Positions 6,812-13,946 of a stretch of DNA of 14,178 nt are shown here, in pieces. Location of the stretch: assembly GCA_030593225.1 (NCBI GenBank), contig JAUVHP010000021.1, positions 1 through 14,178 on the forward strand, given 5' to 3'. Each line of letters starts with the position of its first letter. Positions within the stretch are counted from its first letter, which is position 1. Source of the DNA: an archaeon. Its GTDB lineage: Archaea; Nanobdellota; Nanobdellia; Pacearchaeales; GW2011-AR1. A program made the position numbers and the translations under genes. The notes beneath the pieces are model-generated. The model worked only from the letters and a program-made list of their open reading frames with translations. It had not been told where the DNA came from and did not search any database.

Positions 6812-7882
6812 ATGAAAATACTAGAAATATGTCCATTTTCAGCAGGAATTTGTGGAGTTTGGAATAGAGTAAAACAAGAATCTTTAGAATTTTCTAAATT
6901 AGGTCATAAAGTAGCTATATTTTCATCAAATCTGGAAAAATCCACAAATAAAATAGTCAAAACAGAAGCAAAAATAGACAATATTAATATTTATAGATTT
7001 CCAATAAAAAAATACCCTTTCTCAAAAAATGTTATGCATTTTAATTTTGAAAAACAATTAGAAATTTTAAGCCCAGATTTAGTAATAACTCATTTACTGC
7101 ACCCTCATTCTTTCAAGGCATTAAAAATTTGCAAAAATTTAAACATACCAATTTTTTTAGTAACTCATGCCCCTTTTAATGTCAAAAGAAATTATTTACT
7201 TAATCTTACAACTAAATTTTATTCTTTTATAAAAATTAAACCAAATATAAATAAATTTGATAAAATAATCTCCATTGCAAATTGGGAATTACCATACCTA
7301 AAAAATTTAGGAGTCAATAAAGAAAAAATAGTTTATATTCCAAATGGAATTCCAGAAGAATTTTTTACACAAAAAAAATCAAAAGAATTTCCCAAGGTTC
7401 TTTTTTTAGGAAGAATTTCTCCAATAAAAAATTTAGAAACTTTTATTTCCGCAGCAAAAAATTTACTTAAAATAGAATTTTCAATTGTAGGTTCAGCTGA
7501 AAAAAAATATTTAGAAAAAATTCAAACAAATTTGCCAAAAAATATAAAAATAAAAAAACCAATTTATGATATAAAAGAAAAAATAAAATTAATTGATGAA
7601 CATAAAATTTTTGTTCTTCCTAGTTTTAGAGAAGCAATGCCACAGGTTTTAATTGAAGCAATGGCAAGAGGAAAAATAGTAATTTCAAGTAATACAGATG
7701 GGGGAAAAGAAATAATACAAGATAAAGAAAATGGTTTTTTATTTGATATTGGAAATTCAGAACAATTAACCAAATTAATTAAAGAAAATATTAAAGGAAA
7801 TAAAACAGGAAAAAATGCGATTAATAATTCAAAGAAATATTTCTGGAAAAATTTAATTAAAAAATATGAAACTCTTTTTTAA
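6812..7882 (+). CDS. GT4-family glycosyltransferase
   Basis: Probable retaining GT-B glycosyltransferase of surface-glycan assembly. The 356 residues contain an N-terminal acceptor domain opening MKILEICPFSAG with GVWNRVKQESLEFSKLGHKV near 15-34, the linker motif VYIPNGIPEEFF at about 174-185, the second Rossmann domain from VLFLGRISPIKN at 196-207, and the donor motif SFREAMPQVLIEAMARGKIV near 271-290, with E274 and E282 in the spacing of the family ExxxxxxxE motif. GGKEII and ENGFLFD follow near 298-311, as is usual in GT4. The ATG at 6812 fits a leaderless start behind a TATA box. The next gene begins 3 bp after its stop, so the two probably share a transcript. It is distinct from the GT4 at 952-2106. 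Sugar specificity is unknown. Confidence 0.9.
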   Translation: MKILEICPFSAGICGVWNRVKQESLEFSKLGHKVAIFSSNLEKSTNKIVKTEAKIDNINIYRFPIKKYPFSKNVMHFNFEKQLEILSPDLVITHLLHPHSFKALKICKNLNIPIFLVTHAPFNVKRNYLLNLTTKFYSFIKIKPNINKFDKIISIANWELPYLKNLGVNKEKIVYIPNGIPEEFFTQKKSKEFPKVLFLGRISPIKNLETFISAAKNLLKIEFSIVGSAEKKYLEKIQTNLPKNIKIKKPIYDIKEKIKLIDEHKIFVLPSFREAMPQVLIEAMARGKIVISSNTDGGKEIIQDKENGFLFDIGNSEQLTKLIKENIKGNKTGKNAINNSKKYFWKNLIKKYETLF

Positions 7883-7885
7883 AAA

Positions 7886-8764
7886 ATGATATCAATAATC
7901 CTCACAGCATACAAAGAAGAAAAAACAATTGCAAAATCAATACAATCAATTTTAAATAATAATCTAAAAGAAGATTATGAAATATTAATTATTGCCCCCG
8001 ATAAGGAAACCCTAAATGTGGCACAAATATTTTCTGGAAAAGATTCTAAAATAAAAGTTATAAAAGATAATGGCGAGGGAAAACCTTCAGCATTAAATCT
8101 AGCAGTTTCTTACGCAAAAGGAGAAATTTTAGTTTTAACTGACGGAGATGTTTTTGTAGATAAAAATTCTTTAGTCCCACTTTTAGAACCTTTCAGAGAT
8201 AAAAAAGTTGGAGCAGTTCCAGGAAATCCAATATCAACAAATTATAAAAATTCTTTATTTGGTTATTGGGCTTATGTATTAACAAACATTGCGAATGAAA
8301 GAAGATTAACTGCAATTAAAAATAAAAAAAGATTTTTCTGCTCAGGTTATCTTTTTGCAATAAGAAAAAATTTATTTCCAAATTTAGCAAAAGAACTTTT
8401 ATCAGAAGATGGATTTATTTCCCACAATGTTTACGAGCAAAACTATAAAATAAATTATTCAGAAAATTCAAAAGTTTATGTAAAATATCCAGATAATTTT
8501 TCTGATTGGATTAAACAAAAAAAACGTAGTGCAGGAGGATATAATCAAATAAAAAAATTAATTGGCACTGAAATTCGTTCATTTAGAAAAGAATCTTCTG
8601 GAGGATTAGGTTTGTTTAAATTTGTAACAAATGCAAAAGAATTTTTTTGGTTAAATCTTTTATTTTTAGCACGAATTTATTTATGGTTTGTAATTTATAA
8701 GGATATTAATTTTGGAAAAAAATCTCACAAAGAAATTTGGCAAAGAGTTGAAAGTACAAAATAG
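7886..8764 (+). CDS. GT2-family glycosyltransferase with C-terminal membrane segment
   Basis: Probable inverting GT-A glycosyltransferase. The 292 residues open MISIILTAYKEEKTIAKSI, with NGEGKPSALNLAVSYAKGEI at about 62-81, LTDGDVFV at 84-91 as the metal-binding acidic motif (DGD in place of the common DxD), SEDGFISH near 173-180 for the catalytic acid, and QKKRSAGGYNQIK at 211-223. This last resembles the QxxRW region of processive or membrane GT2 enzymes but lacks the tryptophan. A hydrophobic segment at about 253-272 (FWLNLLFLARIYLWFVIY) is probably a membrane anchor. It begins 3 bp after the GT4 stop with no Shine-Dalgarno site; TTAAAAAA at 7857-7864 lies at the leaderless distance, but that is weak in this AT-rich DNA. 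It probably works on the same glycan as the preceding GT4. Confidence 0.85.
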   Translation: MISIILTAYKEEKTIAKSIQSILNNNLKEDYEILIIAPDKETLNVAQIFSGKDSKIKVIKDNGEGKPSALNLAVSYAKGEILVLTDGDVFVDKNSLVPLLEPFRDKKVGAVPGNPISTNYKNSLFGYWAYVLTNIANERRLTAIKNKKRFFCSGYLFAIRKNLFPNLAKELLSEDGFISHNVYEQNYKINYSENSKVYVKYPDNFSDWIKQKKRSAGGYNQIKKLIGTEIRSFRKESSGGLGLFKFVTNAKEFFWLNLLFLARIYLWFVIYKDINFGKKSHKEIWQRVESTK

Positions 8765-8771
8765 CACTATC

Positions 8772-8779
8772 TTTAAAAA
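8772..8779 (+). promoter_or_regulatory. TATA box of the GT-C gene at 8801 (leaderless)
   Basis: TTTAAAAA at 8772-8779 is centred 25.5 bp before the ATG at 8801, and no Shine-Dalgarno site is present. It gives the membrane glycosyltransferase its own promoter within a 36-bp gap after the GT2 gene. Confidence 0.55.
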
Positions 8780-8800
8780 ATATTAAACTATCTATTCACA

Positions 8801-10321
8801 ATGGAAAACAAAGAATTAGAAAAAAGAAAACAAAAAATAAAGAAATTCATTGACGAAAATTTAATTCTTATAGGACTAATGACTTTAGTTACAATTGTTT
8901 ATCTTTATTATTTTTTTAAATTAGGAAATCAACCAACTTGGTGGGATGAGGGAGATTATCTTGCAATAGCAAAAGTATGGGCAATTAATATGCCAACACC
9001 AGAATGGTGGGCAGGTTTCACTGGAATGCGACCTTTGTTGATTCCTCTGTTTTGGAGTGTTTTAATGAAAATAGGTTTTGGAGAATTAGCACTAAGATTT
9101 TTTACAGAATTACTTCCAGCACTCGGAACAATTTTTCTCACATATTATTTGGGAAAAGAATTATTTAATAAAAAAATTGGATTAATTGCTGCATCAATAA
9201 TCTCTTTTAATTGGGTATTTATGTTTTATACATTTAGACTTTTAACTGATTTACCAAGCGTATTTTTTGGAATGTTAGCATTAACATTTTTTTGGGTTGG
9301 TTATGAAAAAAGAAAAAACAAGTGGGGATTATGGCTAGCAGTTATAGCAGGAATTTTATCTTTTCTATGTAGGTATCCTTCAGTATTTATTTTAGGTTCA
9401 ATAGCGATTTATTTAATTATAACAAGAAATTTTAAATTAATAAAAGATAAAAATATCTGGATAGCAGGAATAATTGGGCTATTAATGTTATCTCCAATGT
9501 TTCTATTCTACTATTCAACACAAGGGAGTATTTTCCCTGCTTTAGCAACATATCATGGTGCTGAATCAACAGCAATTAATCGTCCTTTAGGTTGGTACAC
9601 TGTAACACAAGTTTTGCCAATGTTCTTAACATCAATACCTTTTATCCTTTTTCTAATTGGATTAATTGTATCAATGCAATTTTTATTGTATATAGATTTA
9701 ATAATAAAGAAAAACAAAAAACAAGGATTAAATTATCTTTTCTTATTTATAATTTCAATAGTATTCCCTATTTATCTTGTTTTTGGAATAAGAGTTGCAG
9801 ACGCCAGATATTATATTTCTTACTCTCCACAATTATTTATCTGTGCAGCATTAGGAATGAGTTTTTTAGGAAATAAAATAAAACTCTTTTTACCAGATAA
9901 AAAATATCTTAATTTAATTTTAATTTTCTTCTGTGCTTTTATAATGTATAATCAATTAGGATATGCAAATAATTTTATTACCTCTAGAATTGGAAGCTAC
10001 AGAGAAGTCCAAGAGGCAGGACTTTGGTTAAAAGAAAATTCTCCAAAAGATGCAAAAATAATAACCGCATCAATTGTACAAAACCAATATTATTCTGAAA
10101 GAGATAGTTATGATTTTTATACAGCATCAGGACATAATGAAACAGAATTTAATGAATTTGTAAAAGAAATTAATCCAGATTACATGATTATTCATGGCTT
10201 TGAACCTGCATTCACTCCTAGTTGGGCATATGATTATCCACAAAGAAATAATTTAACTCCAATAATTGCGTTTGGACCACAGAATCAACCAAGAGCAATA
10301 ATATACAAATTTAATTATTAG
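8801..10321 (+). CDS. Polytopic GT-C glycosyltransferase (ArnT/PMT, GT39/GT83-like)
   Basis: Probable integral membrane glycosyltransferase that uses a polyprenyl-phosphate-linked sugar on the outer face of the membrane. The 506 residues have a short charged N-terminus, a first membrane segment at about 21-39, then an extracellular loop with WWDEGDYLA (47-55) whose Asp-Glu pair is the catalytic motif of the GT-C fold. About ten further hydrophobic segments follow up to about 390, with RLLTDLPSVFF (145-155) and RVADARYY (331-338) matching conserved loop positions of ArnT and PMT relatives. The last 115 residues are soluble and probably extracytoplasmic. Its length is a little below ArnT (about 550). 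It has its own TATA box and ends 4 bp inside the convergent Dabb gene. A DPM1-like enzyme at the right edge of the window could supply its donor, which is inference. Confidence 0.85.
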   Translation: MENKELEKRKQKIKKFIDENLILIGLMTLVTIVYLYYFFKLGNQPTWWDEGDYLAIAKVWAINMPTPEWWAGFTGMRPLLIPLFWSVLMKIGFGELALRFFTELLPALGTIFLTYYLGKELFNKKIGLIAASIISFNWVFMFYTFRLLTDLPSVFFGMLALTFFWVGYEKRKNKWGLWLAVIAGILSFLCRYPSVFILGSIAIYLIITRNFKLIKDKNIWIAGIIGLLMLSPMFLFYYSTQGSIFPALATYHGAESTAINRPLGWYTVTQVLPMFLTSIPFILFLIGLIVSMQFLLYIDLIIKKNKKQGLNYLFLFIISIVFPIYLVFGIRVADARYYISYSPQLFICAALGMSFLGNKIKLFLPDKKYLNLILIFFCAFIMYNQLGYANNFITSRIGSYREVQEAGLWLKENSPKDAKIITASIVQNQYYSERDSYDFYTASGHNETEFNEFVKEINPDYMIIHGFEPAFTPSWAYDYPQRNNLTPIIAFGPQNQPRAIIYKFNY

Positions 10322-10617
10322 ATTTTATAATCAAAAATAAGACCTTCTTCAATAATTGGCAAAACATATTTTTCAACCACTTTTTGATGTTCAGTATGTG
10401 GAACATAATTATCTCTTGATTTTTCATCTTCAAATTTAACTACAAACCCCCAAGTAAAACCATTATTTTTATGTTCAGGACTATTATCAAATCCTCCAGA
10501 AATTTCAACAATTCCAGATATTTTCCCCTTTAAATTTTTAATTGCATCAAGACATTCTTTTAGTTGTTCTTCTTTAACATCTTCTTTTAATTTAAACAAA
10601 ACAATATGGTTTATCAT
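10318..10617 (-). CDS. Stress-responsive alpha/beta-barrel (Dabb) domain protein
   Basis: A 99-residue protein that is a single Dabb (PF07876) domain, a dimeric ferredoxin-like alpha/beta barrel. It shows the family hallmarks: an opening HIVLFKLKEDVKEEQ with the conserved histidine at residue 4, GKISGIVEISGGFDNSPEHK in the middle (about 31-50), the strand WGFVVKFEDEKSRDNY (about 56-71), and HTEHQKVVEKYVLPIIE near the end with the conserved His-Pro-type segment. Length is exactly that of the family. Some members are small lyases or cyclases (for example olivetolic acid cyclase) and many are of unknown role, so no reaction can be assigned. It is alone on its strand with its own promoter, between the GT-C gene and the leftward operon, and overlaps the GT-C stop by 4 bp. 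Nothing in its sequence ties it to glycan synthesis. Confidence 0.88.
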   Translation of the reverse strand: MINHIVLFKLKEDVKEEQLKECLDAIKNLKGKISGIVEISGGFDNSPEHKNNGFTWGFVVKFEDEKSRDNYVPHTEHQKVVEKYVLPIIEEGLIFDYKI

Positions 10618-10639
10618 TTTAAATTTACAGAATCTTTTA

Positions 10640-10647
10640 ATTTTAAA
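10640..10647 (-). promoter_or_regulatory. TATA box of the Dabb gene (near-leaderless)
   Basis: Read on the minus strand, TTTAAAAT at 10640-10647 is centred 26.5 bp before the ATG at 10617, within 1 bp of the spacing at the other genes. The surrounding 10635-10650 is one AT run, so the exact box is less certain here. Confidence 0.45.
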
Positions 10648-10676
10648 TTTATTGTTTTATATTTTAGATAATAATT

Positions 10677-11389
10677 TTATTTAACTTTTTCCAAAATCAA
10701 TTCCCATTCATAATATCCAATTATGGGAAGCTTAATGTTTCTCAAAGGTTTCATAAATTTATTTTCAAAAATATCTCTTCTAATTTTCAACTTTCTAAAA
10801 GCAGGTTCAATTACTGGAAACCAAAATAATTTCTTTTTATTTTCTAAAACTTTAAATCCTTCTTTTTCAAATAAATCAATGAGTTGCTTATCTTTAGTAT
10901 ACTCTCTTATATGTTCTGGATGTAATGCCCATTTTCCATTGCACTTATAAAAATACCATCCATACCATTTTTTAAAAACAGTTGAAAGATAAACAATACT
11001 TCCTTTTTTTAAGATTCTAGAAATTTCTTTAACCATTTTTTTATCATCTGAAACATGTTCTATTAATTGAGTAGAATTCAAAAAATCAATAGAATTATTT
11101 TTTATATTTGTAATATTACAAGCATCATTTACAAAACAATGAAATTTTGAATTAATCTTTTTAATTAATCCAATTCTGTGCTTAGAAAAATCCACTGCAT
11201 AAACTTCTTTATCTTTAAGATACCCTTTTTTATTTAAAAAATAAAGAAGAGAGCCATCCCCACAACCCAAATCTAAAAAAGATTTTGGTTTTTTCATTTC
11301 TAAATATTTTAATAATAATTTTGAAACATCTTCAGTATAATAATGAATATTTTTTTTCTGAAACTGCTCTCTCTCTCTCTATTAATCAT
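10677..11389 (-). CDS. Class I SAM-dependent methyltransferase, frameshifted at a 5' AG repeat (possible phase-variable gene)
   Basis: The methyltransferase body is plain: KSFLDLGCGDGSLLYFL is motif I, YAVDFSKHRI the acidic strand end, and NSTQLIEHVSDDKKMVKEI the post-motif. In its frame the coding sequence continues upstream of the ATG at 11297 through KNIHYYTEDVSKLLLKYLE, which fits a methyltransferase N-terminus, back to a TAG at 11379-11381 with no start codon of its own. The expected start is the ATG at 11389. It overlaps the preceding stop as ATGA and has GGGGGAG three bases upstream, but it is in another frame because of the (AG)7 run at 11367-11380. As written it yields a 26-residue peptide ending at 11309. 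With six AG units (or nine, or one extra A in the A8 run at 11350-11357) it would give 236 residues starting MINREREQ. The alternatives are a sequencing indel or a weak internal start at 11297. Last gene of the leftward operon. Confidence 0.8.
11367..11380 (-). repeat. Seven-unit AG dinucleotide repeat directly after a start codon
   Basis: The minus strand reads ATGATTAAT followed by (AG)7 and CAGTTT. The repeat begins at the fourth codon of the methyltransferase gene that ends at 10677. Each gain or loss of one unit shifts the frame by two bases, so only one repeat length in three joins the operon-coupled ATG to the methyltransferase body. Seven units is the wrong length; six or nine would be right. 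Confidence 0.85.
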
Positions 11390-12051
11390 TTTCTCCCCCA
11401 AACAAACAATGTAACAAAACCATTTTTTAAATATTCTTTATCTCTTTTTTTATCAAACCAATCCTTAAGTGGAACTTCCATATTAAAAAACCATTTAAAT
11501 GGATAAAATAAAATCATATTAAAAATTTCCCAAAATCCTCCTTTGATTTTTATTTTTTCAATTTTAAATTCAGAATTCTTAAAAATATTTTTCATTTGTT
11601 TTTTTGAATAATGTCTATGCCCAAAATACCAAGCAGGGTAAAAAAAATTAGAAAAATTATTTGCAGGAGTTGTAATTAATAATTTTCCATTTTTTTTCAA
11701 AACTCTTTTTATTTCTTCCAAAGCTTTTTTTTCTGTATTTTTTGGAATATGCTCAATAACATCAAACATCACAATAATATCAAAATAATTTTCTTTAAAT
11801 TCTTTTAAATCTAAAACAGAATTTTTTCTAAATTCCACATTTTTTTTATTCACTTCTTTTCTTGCACTTTCTAAATCTTTTTTATTCAAATCAATTCCAA
11901 TAACTTCTTTTGCTTTTTCTCCAACAAATTCTTCAAACCACCCATGACTACAACCAATATCTAAAATCTTTTTTCCTTCAAAATTTTCCATATCCAAAGA
12001 AGCTTTATGTCTACCACTCATACGTTTTTTAATATTTGTTTCAAATTTCAT
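11386..12051 (-). CDS. Class I SAM-dependent methyltransferase (Methyltransf_11/23 type)
   Basis: Probable methyltransferase of a sugar, lipid or quinone-like acceptor. The 221 residues show motif I KILDIGCSHGWFEEFV (28-43), the acidic strand end IGIDLNKKDLESA (51-63), IVMFDVIEHIPKNTEKKA at 93-110 as the post-motif, then EIKRVLKKNGKLLITTPANN. FYPAWYFGHRHYSKKQM in the C-terminal half is the acceptor-side segment seen in methyltransferases of polysaccharide clusters. The ATG at 12049-12051 overlaps the end of the CgeB-like gene by 11 bp and is preceded by AAGGA about 12 bases upstream; an ATG ten codons later (MSGRH) is less likely. Its stop overlaps the next ATG (11387-11389) as ATGA, giving tight coupling to the frameshifted methyltransferase. 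Substrate unknown. Confidence 0.87.
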   Translation of the reverse strand: MKFETNIKKRMSGRHKASLDMENFEGKKILDIGCSHGWFEEFVGEKAKEVIGIDLNKKDLESARKEVNKKNVEFRKNSVLDLKEFKENYFDIIVMFDVIEHIPKNTEKKALEEIKRVLKKNGKLLITTPANNFSNFFYPAWYFGHRHYSKKQMKNIFKNSEFKIEKIKIKGGFWEIFNMILFYPFKWFFNMEVPLKDWFDKKRDKEYLKNGFVTLFVWGRK

Positions 12052-13117
12052 CCTTAATAAATTCCTTATAAAGTTTAATTATCTGTTCCACACGATTATG
12101 ATAAGTATGTTCTTTTAGAATTTTTCTATAGCCATTTTCAGAAATTCTTTTTCTCTCTTTTGGATTTTTCATATAATAATCAATTTTTTTAAACCATTCT
12201 TTTTTTGTCTTGGCACAAACTATTTCATTCTCATTAAAATACTTATCCATACAAGAAATATAATCTGTAATTTGAAAACCTTTACATAGAGGGATTTTAA
12301 AAACACGCTCATTCATATCTTTCCCATTTTTGATTTGATAATCTTCATAAATATTAACACAGATTTTTGATGAACTATAAATTTTTCTTTCATCTTCTAA
12401 TTTTAATTTTGGTTTTTGTATAGTTTTAAGATAAGATATATTAAAATACTGACCTAATTTTTGTATTAGACCCAGAATCCTATCTTTAATCGTCCAATCT
12501 TGTCCATAAAGTTTTAAATCATATTTTTTTGATAATGGAAAAAGTTTCTTTCTAAACGCCTTTCTTTTCTGGGGAAGATTTGTGCCAATATAAGATATAT
12601 CTGCTTTAAATTTTTCATCATAATCAGGGAAAATTAATTTTTTATTTGCAGCAAGTAAAATTGTCACATATTTTTTTTGTGTTGCTTCTGTAAAACCTTT
12701 CATTCGAGGATCATCCTGTTCAACATTATGATAAAATACATCCCCTAATAATCCATTTTTAATCATTCTTATTTTTTCTTTTTCATACTTTAAACTCTTT
12801 GACTCATTTATTCTATACCATTTCATAGGAGAATTCCAAAAATCTATTTTAGTAAACATCACCATTCCTGTTTTCTTACGATGTTTCATTAACAATTGCA
12901 AATCTAAAAATTTTAAATAATAATTATGAGAAAAAGTCATAAAAATATGAGGATTAATTCTTTCCAAAGCTTCTTTAAGATTATCAATCGAAGTCAATGT
13001 AAAAAATTCACAATTCAAATCTTTGAATGCATCTTTGTACCCCTGATAGATAGTTCTTTGTGCATATATTGTTTCGATACTTGGCATATGATACAAGATC
13101 CTTAATCTTTTAGACAT
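12041..13117 (-). CDS. CgeB-like glycosyltransferase (Glyco_trans_1_2 type)
   Basis: Probable GT-B glycosyltransferase of the CgeB/spore-protein-like group, active in the cytosol. The 358 residues show an N-terminal half with MSKRLRILYHMPSIETIY and INPHIFMTFSHNYY (about 54-67), then the second domain with KADISYIGTNLPQKRK (171-185), YDLKLYGQDW (199-208) and SSKICVNIYEDYQ (249-261). The diagnostic NERVFKIPLCKGFQITDY at 269-286 is the donor-side motif of this group. The C-terminal KNPKERKRISENGYRKILKEHTY is also typical. The gene starts 8 bp before the end of the preceding GT2 gene and ends 11 bp inside the methyltransferase gene, in a continuous leftward operon. No clear Shine-Dalgarno site precedes the ATG. 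The family is common in surface polysaccharide and flagellin or pilin glycosylation loci; acceptor unknown. Confidence 0.85.
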   Translation of the reverse strand: MSKRLRILYHMPSIETIYAQRTIYQGYKDAFKDLNCEFFTLTSIDNLKEALERINPHIFMTFSHNYYLKFLDLQLLMKHRKKTGMVMFTKIDFWNSPMKWYRINESKSLKYEKEKIRMIKNGLLGDVFYHNVEQDDPRMKGFTEATQKKYVTILLAANKKLIFPDYDEKFKADISYIGTNLPQKRKAFRKKLFPLSKKYDLKLYGQDWTIKDRILGLIQKLGQYFNISYLKTIQKPKLKLEDERKIYSSSKICVNIYEDYQIKNGKDMNERVFKIPLCKGFQITDYISCMDKYFNENEIVCAKTKKEWFKKIDYYMKNPKERKRISENGYRKILKEHTYHNRVEQIIKLYKEFIKDEI

Positions 13118-13946
13118 TTTTTTTATCTCGAATTTTTTGAAAGAGTAATATTTTAATTTTTGAAGGTATAAGAAATAAACTTAATAGATGCAACGAATTG
13201 TATAAAAAAGCTTTAGGACTAAAATGATATTTTGGGTTTTTCCAATTTTTAAATCTAATCTTCAAACTCAGTTTTTCCATTAAGCGTGTTTTTGAATTAG
13301 TGGCTGAAAATAAACTTTCTCGATACCTCAACAGAACTTTTGGAATATTTGCCAGTTCATACTCTGTTCCAATTCTAAACCATAAATCTAAATCTTCTGC
13401 AGGAGGATATTTTTTATCGTATAATCCAACTTTTTCAAAAACTTCTCTCCTAATCATTGAGGTAGGTTGTGCAATTGGACAAACAAAAAAAATAATTTTC
13501 CTCAAGTCTTTATCTTTTTCAGGATATTTTCTTATAGATGTACTTTTTTTATCTTTAGAGAATATTTTAATATAACTTCCAACAACTCCAACTTTAGGAT
13601 TTTTTTCTAAATATTTAAATTGTGTTTCAAATCTATTTGGAGTTGATATGTCATCAGAATCTTGGGTGGCAATATATTTTCCCTTTGCTTTTAAAATTCC
13701 TTTGTTTCGTGTTTCTGCAATTCCCAAATTTTTTTTATTATATAATATTTTTATTCTTTTATCTTTATGAGCATATTTTTTAATTATTTTTGTACCTGTG
13801 TCTGTACTGGCATCATCAACAATAATAAATTCAAAATTTCTAAAGCTCTGCTGCAAAACACTTTCAATTGCTTCTCCAATATATTTTTCTGAATTATAAA
13901 CTGGCATTACAACAGAGATTAATGGATTCTTACTCATTTTTACCAT
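13110..13946 (-). CDS. GT2-family glycosyltransferase
   Basis: Probable inverting GT-A glycosyltransferase. The 278 residues begin with the family opening ISVVMPVYNSEKYIGEAIE (10-28), followed by IIVDDASTD (41-49), NLGIAETRNKGILKAKG (73-89), YIATQDSDDIS at 91-101 with the metal-binding DSD, and PPAEDLDLWFRIG (181-193), the catalytic acid region. RFKNWKNPKYHFSPKAF near the end is a feature of many such enzymes. Two starts are possible: the ATG at 13946 (MVKMSKN) overlaps the upstream gene by 17 bp, and the ATG at 13937 (MSKN) overlaps it by 8 bp. The second matches the 8-bp overlap at the other end of the gene, but neither has a strong ribosome site, so I keep the longer form. Part of the leftward operon. 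Sugar unknown. Confidence 0.88.
   Translation of the reverse strand: MVKMSKNPLISVVMPVYNSEKYIGEAIESVLQQSFRNFEFIIVDDASTDTGTKIIKKYAHKDKRIKILYNKKNLGIAETRNKGILKAKGKYIATQDSDDISTPNRFETQFKYLEKNPKVGVVGSYIKIFSKDKKSTSIRKYPEKDKDLRKIIFFVCPIAQPTSMIRREVFEKVGLYDKKYPPAEDLDLWFRIGTEYELANIPKVLLRYRESLFSATNSKTRLMEKLSLKIRFKNWKNPKYHFSPKAFLYNSLHLLSLFLIPSKIKILLFQKIRDKKNV

Noticed and set aside
11298..11366. Internal ATG at 11297 as the true start of the methyltransferase
   Set aside because: It would leave motif I about seven residues from the N-terminus, there is no ribosome site or well-placed TATA box, and the upstream frame is protein-like back to the AG repeat. It could still serve as a weak fallback start.
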